Below, piece after piece: positions 7,816-16,314 of a DNA stretch of 24,922 nt; position 1 is the stretch's first letter; each line of letters starts with the position of its first letter. Both the position numbers and the translations under genes were made by a program. Source of the DNA: DASUBN01 sp035465695 (GTDB lineage: Bacteria; Pseudomonadota; Gammaproteobacteria; Natronospirales; REEB76); NCBI GenBank assembly GCA_035465695.1, contig DATIVR010000062.1, forward strand, positions 1 to 24,922. Direction: 5' to 3'. The notes beneath the pieces were generated by a model. It saw only the letters and a list, made by a program, of their open reading frames with translations. It ran no database searches and had not been told where the DNA came from.

Positions 7816-8865
7816 TTAGGCGGGTCGCCAGTTCTCGGCTTCGAGCTGGTCGGGATCGGTGCCATAGGCGATGGCCTTGTTCGCCGGCCAGCGGGTGGCC
7901 TGGTCGCGCACCGCATGCAACTTGGCCTTGAACAGGTTGGCATCGCTGAAGTCGGCGCCGTCCAGCACCGAGCGGGAGAAGTCGGTATAGCTCGCCTCGC
8001 AGCCCTTGAAGCTGGCCGCGGTGCAGTCGGCATCGGTCAATTGCGCCATGTCGAGCCGGGATTTGTCCAGGCGAGCGCGCACCAGTCTGGCCTTCTGGAA
8101 ATGGGCTTGGCTGAGGTCGCAGCCGGACAGGTCCGCATCTTCCAGGTCGGCACCGGAGAACACGGCGTTGGCAAGCCGTGCCCCGGAAAAGTCGCTGCCC
8201 TTGAGCTTCGATTCCATGAAGCCGGTCTTCTCCAGCATCGCGCCGCGGAACTTCACGCCCACGAGATCACAGTTGCGCAACTGGCATGCCACCAGGCTCA
8301 AGCCCGAAAGGTCCATGCCGCCGAACTTGCCGCCCTGCAGGAAGGCCTGCTGTGCCGAGAAGCCCCGGAAATCACAGCCCGAGAAGTCCCCGTTCATGAG
8401 TACCACGCTCTGCATGCGGGCGCCGTTGAACTTGGCACCCGTCACCTGCGCTTCCAGCATCACTGTCTTGAAGAACTCCGTGCCCGAGAAGTCCACCTGC
8501 ATCAGCCGGCACTGGTTCAGTACCGTGAACTCCAGGCGCACGCCGGCGAGCACCGCCTTCTCCAGATCCACGTGGATGAAGTTGGCGCGGGCCATGTCGG
8601 CGCCGGCGAAAGTCGCCCCCTGCAGTCCGGACTGGGTGAACAGCGCGCGGCTGAGTTGCGCCCGGTGCAGCACGGCACCCTTGAAGTCCGCGGCGGTGAA
8701 CACGCTCTCCCGCAGGTCGGCACCGGTAAGGTCGGCGCCCGCGAAGCTGACCTTCTCGAACAATCCTCCGCATAGCCTGGCCCCCGCCAGCTTGGCCCCG
8801 GCGAACTCCTGGCCGCGGATCTGCTCGCCGCGGGCGATGGCCGCTTCCAGTTCTTCGCGGGTCAC
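7816..8865 (-). CDS. Pentapeptide-repeat protein
   Basis: 349 residues made almost entirely of A(D/N)LxG-type pentapeptides from about residue 18 to 320 (for example FAGADLTGADL, FSGADLEDADL), which fold as a right-handed quadrilateral beta-helix. A short helical N-cap (TREELEAAIARGEQI) precedes the repeats and a non-repeat tail (about 320-349) follows. The start is GTG 8865: it overlaps the upstream stop as GTGA, has AAGGA nine bases before it, and begins exactly where the family-like sequence begins; the longer frame up to 9144 runs through the coding region of the upstream gene and is rejected. The protein resembles the C-terminal third of the upstream gene product, suggesting duplication. 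Its role in T6SS is unknown; spike scaffolding or cargo binding is inferred. Confidence 0.85.
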   Translation of the reverse strand: MTREELEAAIARGEQIRGQEFAGAKLAGARLCGGLFEKVSFAGADLTGADLRESVFTAADFKGAVLHRAQLSRALFTQSGLQGATFAGADMARANFIHVDLEKAVLAGVRLEFTVLNQCRLMQVDFSGTEFFKTVMLEAQVTGAKFNGARMQSVVLMNGDFSGCDFRGFSAQQAFLQGGKFGGMDLSGLSLVACQLRNCDLVGVKFRGAMLEKTGFMESKLKGSDFSGARLANAVFSGADLEDADLSGCDLSQAHFQKARLVRARLDKSRLDMAQLTDADCTAASFKGCEASYTDFSRSVLDGADFSDANLFKAKLHAVRDQATRWPANKAIAYGTDPDQLEAENWRPA

Positions 8866-11507
8866 GGGTGCCAGTCCTTGAGCTTGGTGCGCTTCAGGTT
8901 CGCGCCATGGAACCGGGTCTCGCCCACCGTCACTCCCAGGAATTCCGCCCCGAAGCAGTTGGAGCTGCTGAGGTCCGCACTCACCAGGCGGGCGCCGTTG
9001 AGGAAGGCTTCCTTGAGGTCGCAGTTCGAGAGCTTGGCACCCTCCAGGTCGGTCTTCATGAAATGCGCTTGGCGGGCACGGGCGCCCTGGAAACGTGCCT
9101 GCTTGAGCTTCGCCTCGCTGAGGTCCGCGCCGTCCAGCAGACACCGCTCGAAGTTGGCGCCCTCGAGGTCGATGCAGCGCAGGTTGGAGCCCGGCAGCTT
9201 GGCGCCGCCGAAGTCTGCATGGCGAGCGCGGGTCTTCTCTCCCACCAGGCGCAGCTTGGCCAGTTCCGCCCCGGACATCTTCAGCCCGTCCAGGTCCACG
9301 TCCACGAACAGCAGCGACTCGCCCCTGGCACCGCTGAGGTCCAGGCCCGTCGCGCTGCCGCCCAGCACCATGGCGCGGCGCACGGTCGCCCCCTTGAGGC
9401 GGACGCCATCCAGGTGGCAGTCCATCAGCAACGGCGTCTGCATATCGGCGCCGGAGAGATCCGCACCGCTGAAGTTGACCTGCATCATCAGTCCGGCGGC
9501 GAACCGCGAACCCGTGAACGTCGCCCTCTCGAAGTTCGATTCGCTGAGGGCCGAATTGCTGAAGTCCACCGCCTCGCCTTTCGCGTCGACGAAGCTGCAG
9601 CGGCCAAGGTTGGCACGAGACAAGTCGGCCCGGTCGAGCTTGGCGCCGCTGAAGTTGACGTGAGCCGCGATGGCGCCCTGGAGCTTGGCGCCGGAAAGGT
9701 CGGCACCGGAGAGGTCGGCGAACTCAAGATAAGCCTCGCTGAGATCGGCGCCCCTGAGGTCGGCACCCTTGAGATCGATGCCTGCCAGATCCATGCGCGC
9801 GAGCGACTCACGCCGCTGCAGGCGGTGCAACACCTGCTCCTTGAGTGCCGCGAGTCCCGCCTTGCGGTCCTGCGGCAGAACCTTGGCGAGGTTATGGGCG
9901 CCCATGGCGTAGCCCTTGCGGAACGCTTCCTCCGCCGCCTGCAGGCGGCTCTCCAGCTCCCCGATGTCGGTGATGCCGGTGGTCTTCTGCAGCAAGAGCT
10001 TGGGATCCGACGAGTTCTGCAGCAGCGTCTGCACGCGGGCCAGCTGCGCGGCCGCGGAGAAGCGCGGCAGGCTCGCAGCCGAGGCCATCTCTTTCATGAC
10101 CTTCTCGGGATCGAGCCCGGCGCGCTTGCTGGCCTCCTCGATCTTCTGCTTGGCCATCGCCCGGGCAGCCTCGCCCTGCTTGCGCGCCTCGGCGATGAGC
10201 TTCAGCACGTCCAGTTTTGAGATGTCGAAGGACTGCTGTTCCGGCTCCGGAAGCGCCGCCAGGGCGGGACCGGCGTCCACTCCCAGCGCCGCGAGACGCG
10301 CCTTGGTCTTGTCCTTCTCGAGTTGCAGGCGACCCTTCTGGTTCTGCGCCAGCAGGCCCGCGTAACCGCTGTCCTCCAGGGTCCGGTCGATGACCTCCGC
10401 CAGGCCGGACTTATCGCCCTCCGGGATCAGGTCACGCTCGTCCAGCAGCAGGGCGGCACGGGTCTCCTTGTCGAGGCGCCGCTGCAGCGCGGCCTGGTAG
10501 TGCTCCAGGCTGCGGCGCGGATCGGCGTTACGCTCGTAGGCCAGCATGATCTGGGCCACGTCACTGCCGTCGTCGGTGCCGATACGGGTGTCGCCGCGCC
10601 AGATGCAGATGCCGCCTTCCTCGGCGGGGAAGAAGTGCACGGTCTCAAGCCGCATGGGCAGCTCTTCCAGGCGTCCGCCTTCGCCGTGCCCGTGCACCAC
10701 GAAGGCGCGCGCCGTGAGGCCCGGCAGCCGGCCCTGGATCACCGGCAAGCTTGGGTGCAGGTTGCTGAGCTCGAACTCCTCGTCGCCGCGCCAGTAACCT
10801 TCGAGCCACTGGTCCTCGGCGGTCACATTGAAGTACTCCCACTTGAGGTCATCGGCGAGACCCGGCGCCCGTTCCTTCAGCCACTTCTGGTCATAGGTGC
10901 CGACTCTTCCGAAGCGCTGGGGCCACATGGGGTCCAGCGCGCCGTAACCCGCGGCCACCGGCCGATCCGAGGGTGAGCCGATGAGCGCCCCGGGCAGCTC
11001 CAGGTTCGGCAACAGGACGCGCGACTCGCCGTCCGCCTCCACTGCGTCGATGCCCCTGCCCACAGGATTGGGTTTGTGGTCCTTGCCGCCGAAGGCATGG
11101 GCGAAGTCCAACGGCATGACCGTGAAGGGTTCCGGATCGCTGACGCCCAGGCTCACGCCGGCCGCGCGCTTCCAGTGGCGGTCACCGTATACGTTGATGC
11201 GCTTGTCCAGCTTGCCGAGCCGCACCCTTACGAAACCCGCCGGCACCGGTGTGCCGCCGGGCGCGTGGAAGCTGCCGCTCACCAGGAACTCGCCGCGGGA
11301 CTTGGGCATGGCCGCATCCAGCATGCCGTCGCGGCCGAGCGACGACATGGTCTTGCGCCACATCTCGTTCTCCGCCAACACCCGCCCCGGTTCGGTCAGC
11401 GAGAACATGCCGAGCACGCCTACCGCCAGCTTCTGCTCGCCCCGGTACTGGTAGGTACGGTGCAGCAGGCTGAGCTTGAAAGGCTTGGTGACGCGTATGC
11501 CTGGCAC
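8862..11507 (-). CDS. DUF2169 T6SS adaptor fused to a pentapeptide-repeat domain
   Basis: 881 residues. Residues 1-310 match DUF2169: KPFKLSLLHRTYQYRGEQKL at the start, then VMPLDFAHAFGGKDHKPNPVGRG-type sequence and a W/P-rich block near 185-240. DUF2169 proteins act as adaptors or chaperones that load effectors on VgrG; a member encoded beside vgrG2 in Agrobacterium is needed for Tde2 delivery. Residues 320-565 are charged, mostly helical and may form coiled coil. Residues 570-875 are pentapeptide repeats. The GTG start at 11507 lies 10 bases after the vgrG stop with GAGAGG six bases upstream; the stop overlaps the next gene by four bases. The combination in one chain suggests an adaptor that carries its own beta-helical docking rod. 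Confidence 0.88.
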   Translation of the reverse strand: MPGIRVTKPFKLSLLHRTYQYRGEQKLAVGVLGMFSLTEPGRVLAENEMWRKTMSSLGRDGMLDAAMPKSRGEFLVSGSFHAPGGTPVPAGFVRVRLGKLDKRINVYGDRHWKRAAGVSLGVSDPEPFTVMPLDFAHAFGGKDHKPNPVGRGIDAVEADGESRVLLPNLELPGALIGSPSDRPVAAGYGALDPMWPQRFGRVGTYDQKWLKERAPGLADDLKWEYFNVTAEDQWLEGYWRGDEEFELSNLHPSLPVIQGRLPGLTARAFVVHGHGEGGRLEELPMRLETVHFFPAEEGGICIWRGDTRIGTDDGSDVAQIMLAYERNADPRRSLEHYQAALQRRLDKETRAALLLDERDLIPEGDKSGLAEVIDRTLEDSGYAGLLAQNQKGRLQLEKDKTKARLAALGVDAGPALAALPEPEQQSFDISKLDVLKLIAEARKQGEAARAMAKQKIEEASKRAGLDPEKVMKEMASAASLPRFSAAAQLARVQTLLQNSSDPKLLLQKTTGITDIGELESRLQAAEEAFRKGYAMGAHNLAKVLPQDRKAGLAALKEQVLHRLQRRESLARMDLAGIDLKGADLRGADLSEAYLEFADLSGADLSGAKLQGAIAAHVNFSGAKLDRADLSRANLGRCSFVDAKGEAVDFSNSALSESNFERATFTGSRFAAGLMMQVNFSGADLSGADMQTPLLMDCHLDGVRLKGATVRRAMVLGGSATGLDLSGARGESLLFVDVDLDGLKMSGAELAKLRLVGEKTRARHADFGGAKLPGSNLRCIDLEGANFERCLLDGADLSEAKLKQARFQGARARQAHFMKTDLEGAKLSNCDLKEAFLNGARLVSADLSSSNCFGAEFLGVTVGETRFHGANLKRTKLKDWHP

Positions 11508-11517
11508 GCCTGTCCTC

Positions 11518-13158
11518 TCAGAGAGTCGGGTCGGTGGCGGCGCTGGTCAGCGGCGCGTTGGTGGCGCCGTTGTAGACCGCGCCGGTGATCACCGGTAGGT
11601 CCGGATCGCCGTTGACGAATGTCAGCAGCACCTCCGCGCCGGGTTCGAGCATGAACTGGGTGCCGGTATAGAGTCCCGCCGAGGGCTGTGCCATGCGTAT
11701 CCAGGCCGAGACGAAGCTGGAGTCAGGCACACTGCCGTCCACGAAAGGCAACGTCACCAGGTAGCGGCCCTGCTCGTCCATCGGCGGCGCCGGAAGTCCG
11801 TAGGCATTCTCCTGACCATCGCCGGCGCCGGTGTTCTGGAATCCCGGTATCGGTTGCTGGGGCGTGATCTGCGCGCTTTGCGGGTCGTTGTTCTGGCTGT
11901 TGGAGCCCTGGGTATTGGGATTCTGGCTGGTGTCCGGCTGCAGATACACCCACGCCGAGAGCACGCCGCTGATGCGGGGCTTGGGCGTGACCCGCTGCGG
12001 ACGGAACTGCATGTTGGGTGAGGAGTTGCCGCCGCCGGCGGTGCCGCCCTGACCCGCCACCACCGGCATCGCCGTGAAGCTGTTGCCGTAGTAGGCGCCG
12101 GTGGCGGTCTGCGAGGACGTATAGCTGCCCGCGGCCCAGGACTGGTCGGCATTGCGCGCCGTGTGGGTCACGCTGGTCACCAGGTATTCGCGATTGAAGG
12201 CCGCCGCTGGATGGCTGTTAAGGATGAAGGTGGAACCCGCGCGCAGGCTCGGTATCGCACCGCTGCCAATGTAAGTACAGGCCTGGCAGGCGCTCTCCTG
12301 CGCCCGCACCTGGGCCAGGCGCGCCGCGTGGGCGGCGTCCGGCACGCGGTGATCGTAGAGCCAGGTGGCCGGATAAGTCCCGGTGGGGACGAAGTTGTCC
12401 ACCTGCACGCCATAGTCGCCCTGCACCGCGGTGCTGACGTTCTGGTAATCGTAGCCCGTCATCTCCACCTGCACCGGTGCAGCCGAGAGCTGCTGGGTGA
12501 TCTGCACGATGGAGTCGTAGTTGTTGGTGCTGCTCGGATCCGTGAACGGGATGCTCACAGGGTTGGGATAGGAGAGCCCATCCGCCAGGACCATCCGGCA
12601 GCTGCCGGCCATGTCCTCGAAGTAGAAGTAGATCCCCAGGTTCTCCAGCAGCCGGCAGATGAAGTTCAGGTCGCTCTCGGCGTACTGGCAGGTGAAATCC
12701 TGCTCCGGGTAGTCGACGACCACGTCGTCGGTGTTCACGTCGGCGTTGGGAGCGGTGGCGGCGGAGCCGCACGTCAGGCCGGCGTTGGTCAGCACCAGCT
12801 CGACGATGGCCGGATGGGTCATGCCCCTGAAGCCGGCGCTGCGGAAGTTGAGCCCAAGCTTCCAGGCCGGTGGCACCAGCAACACCCGGTAATAGTTGTA
12901 GCCACCTGCTTGCTGCTGCTGTTCCACTCGGGCCACCACGCCGCTGTAGCTGTTCATGACGCTGGTGCCCTCCTGCATGGTGAGGCTGGCGGTGCCATCC
13001 AGCAGGTCACGCAGGTCGATGCTGGTGCCCTCGTCACACTTCAGCCCGATGTCGAACTGGTAGAGGCTGGAGATGGCCTCCATGCCGTGGAAGTCCACCA
13101 CCGTGAAGGTGTTCGCCCCATAAGCGGAGCTCTTGAACGTGAACGTCGGCGTCGCCAC
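11518..13158 (-). CDS. vgrG: VgrG spike protein (TssI), short form without needle domain
   Basis: 546 residues. Residues 1-370 are the gp27-like hub (SLYQFDIGL, FTCQYAESDLNFICRLLENLGIYFYFE). Residues 390-530 are the gp5-like OB fold, recognisable by SAWIRMAQPSAG and GDPDLPVITGAVYNG. The protein ends 16 residues later, so the C-terminal beta-helix needle (gp5C/DUF2345) of most VgrGs is missing. An Asn/Gln/Pro-rich insertion (about 408-455) splits the OB fold. The start chosen is GTG 13158, eight bases after a perfect AGGAGG and just before the conserved domain; an upstream GTG at 13203 would add 15 unconserved residues and place that AGGAGG inside the gene. VgrG trimerises on Hcp and is driven into target cells. 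It lies directly after tssG, with no clpV between. Confidence 0.93.
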   Translation of the reverse strand: MATPTFTFKSSAYGANTFTVVDFHGMEAISSLYQFDIGLKCDEGTSIDLRDLLDGTASLTMQEGTSVMNSYSGVVARVEQQQQAGGYNYYRVLLVPPAWKLGLNFRSAGFRGMTHPAIVELVLTNAGLTCGSAATAPNADVNTDDVVVDYPEQDFTCQYAESDLNFICRLLENLGIYFYFEDMAGSCRMVLADGLSYPNPVSIPFTDPSSTNNYDSIVQITQQLSAAPVQVEMTGYDYQNVSTAVQGDYGVQVDNFVPTGTYPATWLYDHRVPDAAHAARLAQVRAQESACQACTYIGSGAIPSLRAGSTFILNSHPAAAFNREYLVTSVTHTARNADQSWAAGSYTSSQTATGAYYGNSFTAMPVVAGQGGTAGGGNSSPNMQFRPQRVTPKPRISGVLSAWVYLQPDTSQNPNTQGSNSQNNDPQSAQITPQQPIPGFQNTGAGDGQENAYGLPAPPMDEQGRYLVTLPFVDGSVPDSSFVSAWIRMAQPSAGLYTGTQFMLEPGAEVLLTFVNGDPDLPVITGAVYNGATNAPLTSAATDPTL

Positions 13159-13166
13159 TCCACTAT

Positions 13167-13172
13167 CCTCCT
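13167..13172 (-). promoter_or_regulatory. Shine-Dalgarno deciding the vgrG start
   Basis: AGGAGG on the minus strand, eight bases from GTG 13158. Its strength and spacing support that GTG over the upstream GTG at 13203, which has no comparable site. Confidence 0.75.
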
Positions 13173-13209
13173 GCCGCGACACGCCCTCGGGCGCGTCGCG
13201 CACTGATCC

Positions 13210-14214
13210 TCAGAGCATGAATCCCACTTCAAGGCCGGCGGCATTGGTGCCGCCCACCACCCAGGCGTCCTGGCCCAGGGTCGCGAACTCGTTCTGTCCC
13301 ATCATGCGGTTGAAGTCGTTGCCGCCCACTGCGGCGGGCTGCACCACGCCCTCTTCCAGCACCAGCACCACCTCGCACTCCAGTGGTTGCACCAGGAAAC
13401 TCTCACAGATGCGCCGGACCGTATCGACGAATCCGCCGGGGGCCAGCGCCAGGCCGAAGGCCTCGGCGTCCACCGCGCCGATGCGCACCTGGAAACGGCC
13501 ACTGCAGTCCACCACCTGCTCGCCCAGCACCGTGTCCGCGCCCAGGGTGCAGCCGCCGCGGCCGAGACGCAGGCGTTGATCCTGCGGGATGCTCGCATTG
13601 CGCGGCACGCACTGCACCACCTCCACGTGCTCCCGCTGCAACGCTCCCTTGAGCATGGCCTCCAATGCCGCGGCACTGCGCACCTGGCGGGAGAACAGGC
13701 CGGCCTGGCTCAGGAAGCCGGCCGCATCCGGCACGCGCGCGCGCATGGCGGGCTCGTAGAGTCCCATCAGCGCGTACAGCATGCCCCAATAGCGCTCGCC
13801 CTCGCCTTCCACCGCGTTCAGCGCGAAACGGTACTTGCGCCATGCGGCATACAGCAGCGGGTAGGTCTGCTGGTGCAGCAAGTCCAGGAGGTCGCGCGGC
13901 CCGGTGCTGTCGTTCCACTCGTCCTCCAGCAACTCGCTGGTATACCACACCGGCAGCGGCGACGATGCGCCGTATAGCGACATGAAGGTGGGGGCGATCT
14001 CGTAGCCGGTGGCGGCGTCGCCGCGCATCTGCGCCACGTCGGACTCCGCGCGCTCCAGGCCCAGCACCGGTCGGTAGCGCAGCGGCGGCATCTCCTCGCC
14101 GCCCTGCTGCAGGCGCGCCAGCAACCGCACGACCTGGTAGAAGTCGTATTCGCGGCTGTTGTCGACCAGCTCGCGCTCTAGATCAGCGCGCGCTTGCCCA
14201 GTCTCGCTGGCCAT
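13210..14214 (-). CDS. tssG: T6SS baseplate protein TssG
   Basis: 334 residues with the TssG N-terminal pattern: REYDFYQVVRLLARL, then PLRYRPVLGLERAESDVAQM, followed by IAPTFMSLYGASSPLPVWYT, the PxFMGLxGxxSPLPxxYT block of the family. The C-terminal part reads RLGRGGCTLGADTVLGEQV. TssG joins two TssF and one TssE in each baseplate wedge, bound to TssK, in the cytoplasm. The ATG lies inside the end of tssF (37-base overlap), which enforces co-expression. Length is normal for the family. The following gene is vgrG, 51 bases away. Confidence 0.94.
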   Translation of the reverse strand: MASETGQARADLERELVDNSREYDFYQVVRLLARLQQGGEEMPPLRYRPVLGLERAESDVAQMRGDAATGYEIAPTFMSLYGASSPLPVWYTSELLEDEWNDSTGPRDLLDLLHQQTYPLLYAAWRKYRFALNAVEGEGERYWGMLYALMGLYEPAMRARVPDAAGFLSQAGLFSRQVRSAAALEAMLKGALQREHVEVVQCVPRNASIPQDQRLRLGRGGCTLGADTVLGEQVVDCSGRFQVRIGAVDAEAFGLALAPGGFVDTVRRICESFLVQPLECEVVLVLEEGVVQPAAVGGNDFNRMMGQNEFATLGQDAWVVGGTNAAGLEVGFML

Positions 14215-15902
14215 GCGTAGGTATTCCCGGTTTGCTCATCGATGAGCGTGAAGAGGCTGAAGCTGTTCAGGGTCGAGAACGTCGCCAGCACCCGGTCCAG
14301 CAAGCTGCCGAACAGGAACATGTCGCCCGCCGAGGCGAAGTAGTCCGGACGCACGCTGGCGCGGATCTCCTGGCCGCGGATCACGTTGCCGCCGAACAGG
14401 CGGTCGCCGGCGCGGCTACCGACCGTGGAGATCGCGGAGATGCGGCGCAGGTTCGCCACCTCGCGCGGTGACTGGGCGCCGCCCTGCACCACGTAGAGCC
14501 TGAGCAGCGCCTGCAGCGTCTCGGCGTTGGCGATGGGCACGAAGTTCATGGCCAGGTGCGACAGCAGGCGCCACAGCACCGCCTCGCCCAGCGGCGGCTC
14601 GGCGCCGTCCGCGGGCGGCAGCACGTTGCGGAAAGTGATGAGGTCCGAGGTGCCGGTGGCGCGCGCGATGTCGCCGGGCCGGAGCTGCGCCGGCAGCCGG
14701 CCGTTGCTGCAGGTGAGGCCCAGGATGAGCGTCTGCTGCGCCGGCAACTCCACCCCCTGGGGATAGGTCACCAGCAGGTGTGGCTCGGCGCGACCGCCTT
14801 CGGCGTCGGACACGAAGCGCATCTCATAGAACGGCACCTGCGCATTCCCACCGCCATAGAGGTTGATGGACCGGTATTCCTGGCGGATGGCGGAGCCGCG
14901 GGTGTGGCCCACCACCTCGTCCACCGAGTACACCTGGATGTTGCCGCCCTTCTCGCCGGCGGGCCGCACGCGCACCTCGGCGCGGCGGTGATTGAGCAGG
15001 ATGGGATCGGCGTCATGGCTGAAGAGGTTCACCGCGGGGGTGCAGTGCAGCATGAAACGCTCGCGATCCACCGCCGGGAAGCGCGCCTCCGAGGGCGCGA
15101 AGTCGAAGCGGATGTGGAACTGGTTGCCGCCGCCGCGCTGGCGCCATTCCTGCAGTCCGGTCAGTTCCACGAACAGGAACTTCTCCTTGAGCAGGAAATA
15201 CTCCTGCAGCAGGCCGAAGGCCGGCAGCGTGGCCGCGGGACGCGGCAACATGGCCTGTTCATCGTCCAGCCCCAGGGGCTGCAGCGCCGAAGCCGGCAGC
15301 TCGTGCTCGCCGGCGCCGGTGGAGATCACCACCCGCTCCAGGCCGCGCAACAGCAGCATGTACAGGTCGGCGGCGCCTGCGAAGTCTCCGCCGATGAAGA
15401 ACGGCATGCGGTCCGCGTCCCATTGCGAGAGGGTCAGTCCATTCAGCTGCAGGGTGAGATCGATGGATCGGCGCGCCCCCGGCCGCTCCAGCAGCTGCGC
15501 CTGCACTAGCGAGAGGGGCGCCACCCGCACCTCGTAGCAGGTGCGAAAACGGCAGTGCGTCTCCTGCACCTCCACCGAATCCACGTAGCTGCCCGCCGGC
15601 ACCACCATGTTGCGCCGCAAGGTGTCCTTGGGCCTGAACTCCATGATGGTGGTGGCCGGCAGCGGCCTGAGGTAATGCGGATAGATGAGCTGGGTGAGCG
15701 TCTGGGCCAGCTCCGGGAAGTCGTCATCCAGCTTCTCCCGCACCCGCCCGGTGAGGAAGGCCACACCCTCCAGGATGCGCTCCACGTCCGGATCCGGGCT
15801 CGGGCCGGAAAGGCGCGAGGCCAGCGCTGGGTGCGCAGCGGCGAACTCGCGGGCCAGCTCGCGCAGGGCGTTGAGTTCGCGTTGGTAATAGTCGCGGTTC
15901 AT
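14178..15902 (-). CDS. tssF: T6SS baseplate protein TssF
   Basis: 574 residues. It opens with MNRDYYQRELNALRELAREF, then HPALASRLSGPSPDPDVERI, the classic TssF (VasA/ImpG) start, and continues with DDDFPELAQTLTQLIYPHYL and MEFRP. The middle has FDFAPSEARFP and NLFSHDADPI; the C-terminal third has GNVIRGQEIRASVRPDYFAS, equivalent to the family's G...RG.E....D...F..G..yLF block. TssF is the wedge scaffold, equivalent to phage gp6, and binds TssG. It starts five bases after tssE stops and overlaps tssG by 37 bases. Full length, no anomaly seen. Confidence 0.95.
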   Translation of the reverse strand: MNRDYYQRELNALRELAREFAAAHPALASRLSGPSPDPDVERILEGVAFLTGRVREKLDDDFPELAQTLTQLIYPHYLRPLPATTIMEFRPKDTLRRNMVVPAGSYVDSVEVQETHCRFRTCYEVRVAPLSLVQAQLLERPGARRSIDLTLQLNGLTLSQWDADRMPFFIGGDFAGAADLYMLLLRGLERVVISTGAGEHELPASALQPLGLDDEQAMLPRPAATLPAFGLLQEYFLLKEKFLFVELTGLQEWRQRGGGNQFHIRFDFAPSEARFPAVDRERFMLHCTPAVNLFSHDADPILLNHRRAEVRVRPAGEKGGNIQVYSVDEVVGHTRGSAIRQEYRSINLYGGGNAQVPFYEMRFVSDAEGGRAEPHLLVTYPQGVELPAQQTLILGLTCSNGRLPAQLRPGDIARATGTSDLITFRNVLPPADGAEPPLGEAVLWRLLSHLAMNFVPIANAETLQALLRLYVVQGGAQSPREVANLRRISAISTVGSRAGDRLFGGNVIRGQEIRASVRPDYFASAGDMFLFGSLLDRVLATFSTLNSFSLFTLIDEQTGNTYAWPARLGKRALI

Positions 15903-15907
15903 GCCTG

Positions 15908-16312
15908 CTATTGCCTCACGGTGACGCGGCCGTCACCCTCGATGTTCACCAAGTAACGCACGGGGACCAGGGCCTTCTCGTGCAGCAGGTTGCCCTGCAC
16001 CGCGAAACGCAGCATACCCAGGCTTTCCTCGGTCGCCACGTTCACGCGGACGTCGCGCAGGCGCGGTTCGAACTGCCGGGTGCTGGTCTCGATGCCTTCA
16101 CGGATGCGCTCCACGTCCGGCGGCGTCAGGTTCGCCAGCATGTCCGAGATGTCCGGCAGGCCGTAGAGGTCGCTGAGAGGCGTGGAGCCGCGTCGCGTGT
16201 TGTAGAGGTGCCCCAGGTCCTGGAGCACCGACTCCACGTAGCTGCCCACGTCCGCCGCAGCGGCGCCGCTGGACCAGCGGCGCATGCGCTTGAATAGCCT
16301 CTCTTCCGACAT
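15908..16312 (-). CDS. tssE: T6SS baseplate protein TssE (gp25-like)
   Basis: 134 residues starting MSEERLFKRMRRW. The gp25-like core is visible in SYVESVLQDLGHLYNTRRG, LSDLYGLPDIS, and FEPRLRDVRVNV, equivalent to the family's DL..LLNTR.....YGLPD and yEPRL..v.V motifs. TssE is the baseplate wedge subunit that nucleates sheath assembly. The ATG at 16312 is two bases after the hcp stop; the frame is open further upstream but that part lies inside hcp and is not conserved. Length is normal (family about 130-170). It is followed five bases later by tssF. Confidence 0.93.
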   Translation of the reverse strand: MSEERLFKRMRRWSSGAAAADVGSYVESVLQDLGHLYNTRRGSTPLSDLYGLPDISDMLANLTPPDVERIREGIETSTRQFEPRLRDVRVNVATEESLGMLRFAVQGNLLHEKALVPVRYLVNIEGDGRVTVRQ

Positions 16313-16314
16313 GC

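Noticed and set aside
8866..9144. Longer N-terminus for the stand-alone pentapeptide protein
   Set aside because: It would overlap the end of the DUF2169 gene by about 280 bases with unconserved sequence; GTG 8865 has a Shine-Dalgarno and a GTGA overlap.
7900..9800. CRISPR-like or direct DNA repeat array
   Set aside because: The short periodic pattern (GGCGCC...AAGTC...) is the coding signature of pentapeptide repeats with a 15-base period and has no spacers.
8868..10220. Antisense open frame (450 codons) opposite the pentapeptide region
   Set aside because: Repetitive GCC/CTC-type codons of the pentapeptide gene leave the opposite strand free of stops; the product is repetitive and unlike any family.
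13159..13203. Upstream GTG start for VgrG
   Set aside because: Adds 15 unconserved residues and would bury the perfect AGGAGG that precedes GTG 13158.
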